From assembly GCA_018898235.1 (NCBI GenBank), contig JAHIJU010000240.1:1-14637 (forward strand): DNA of 14,637 nt. The letters are read 5' to 3'. The first letter of the stretch is position 1. Each line of letters begins with the position of its first letter. The position numbers were made by a program, and so were the translations under genes. This document shows positions 14,607 through 14,637 of this stretch, one piece after another. The stretch is from Actinomycetota bacterium (GTDB lineage Bacteria; Actinomycetota; Actinomycetes; Actinomycetales; Cellulomonadaceae). The notes beneath the pieces were generated by a model that did no database searches, was not told where the DNA came from, and saw only the letters and a list, made by a program, of their open reading frames with translations.

Positions 14607-14637
14607 ATGAGCGATGTCGCACCCCGCACCACCTACC
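14607..14637 (+). CDS. Start of an unidentified gene divergent from marR (cut by window)
   Basis: Only the first ten codons (MSDVAPRTTY) are visible. ATG 14607 follows a perfect TAnnnT hexamer (TACGCT) by exactly six bases, the same leaderless signature as at 8262, which is the main reason to believe the start. Genes divergent from marR are often major facilitator efflux pumps or oxidoreductases; nothing visible here decides between them. Confidence 0.55.
   Translation, partial: MSDVAPRTTY

Noticed and set aside
1..14637. Mobile elements, prophage, CRISPR arrays, tRNA or rRNA genes
   Set aside because: No transposase or integrase motifs, terminal repeats, regularly spaced repeats or tRNA-like folds were recognised on either strand. 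Composition is uniform except in the whiB1 leader.
14607..14637. Naming the divergent gene as an MFS transporter
   Set aside because: Ten residues are too few. The marR context makes efflux plausible, but no membrane segment is visible in the window.

Overview
The window is very G+C-rich DNA (by eye above 70%, nearly every wobble position G or C). GTG starts are common, most genes are tightly packed, and there is no sign of mobile elements, phage, tRNA/rRNA or CRISPR. A WhiB1-type iron-sulfur regulator beside a PdtaS-type histidine kinase (the order seen at Rv3219/Rv3220c in Mycobacterium tuberculosis), together with coproporphyrin-dependent haem genes, points to a chromosomal region of an actinomycete. 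Something near Pseudonocardiales or Geodermatophilales is likely, but the genus cannot be fixed from the sequence alone.

Layout, left to right. (1) 2-2119 (+): 3' part of an FtsX/MacB-type ABC transporter permease cut by the window edge. (2) 2223-5891 (+): a large FtsK/SpoIIIE ATPase of the EccC/EssC (type VII secretion-like) architecture with no secretion partners in view, closed by a strong hairpin. (3) A 440-base non-coding leader leading to whiB1 (6332-6580, +), then a perfect 12-bp stem-loop terminator. (4) pdtaS (8227-6743, -), which shares a mirror-symmetric promoter with (5) an operon of a USP-like protein and two Fluc/CrcB fluoride channel subunits (8262-9555, +; joined by 4-base GTGA/ATGA overlaps). 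(6) A small META-domain protein (9642-9989, +). (7) A minus-strand series transcribed leftward: a MarR regulator (14538-14101), a HemG-like flavodoxin (13865-13350), coproporphyrin ferrochelatase CpfC (13221-12079) and coproheme decarboxylase ChdC (12082-11342, ATGA overlap), then a glutamate dehydrogenase-family protein (11281-10034). (8) The first ten codons of a divergent gene at 14607, probably the MarR target.

How parts fit together. CpfC and ChdC are the last two steps of haem synthesis by the coproporphyrin route (iron insertion, then double oxidative decarboxylation), and their translational overlap indicates joint synthesis. A flavodoxin of the HemG-like group lies just upstream on the same strand, so a redox role near haem synthesis is possible but unproven. 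The two CrcB proteins have opposite charge bias, as expected for an antiparallel heterodimeric fluoride channel. PdtaS normally signals to the RNA-binding ANTAR regulator PdtaR, which is not in the window.

Regulatory reading. A TAnnnT hexamer exactly six bases before a start codon recurs at pdtaS, the USP gene and the gene at 14607, suggesting leaderless transcripts. Weaker AAnnnT versions occur at the EccC-like and META genes. An ACCGAC/GTCGGT dyad between marR and its divergent neighbour is a good candidate MarR operator. The window is mostly ordinary core genome. The points most worth following are the orphan EccC-like ATPase with arginine-substituted Walker A motifs, the mirror-image promoter, the MarR operator, and the haem/flavodoxin grouping.
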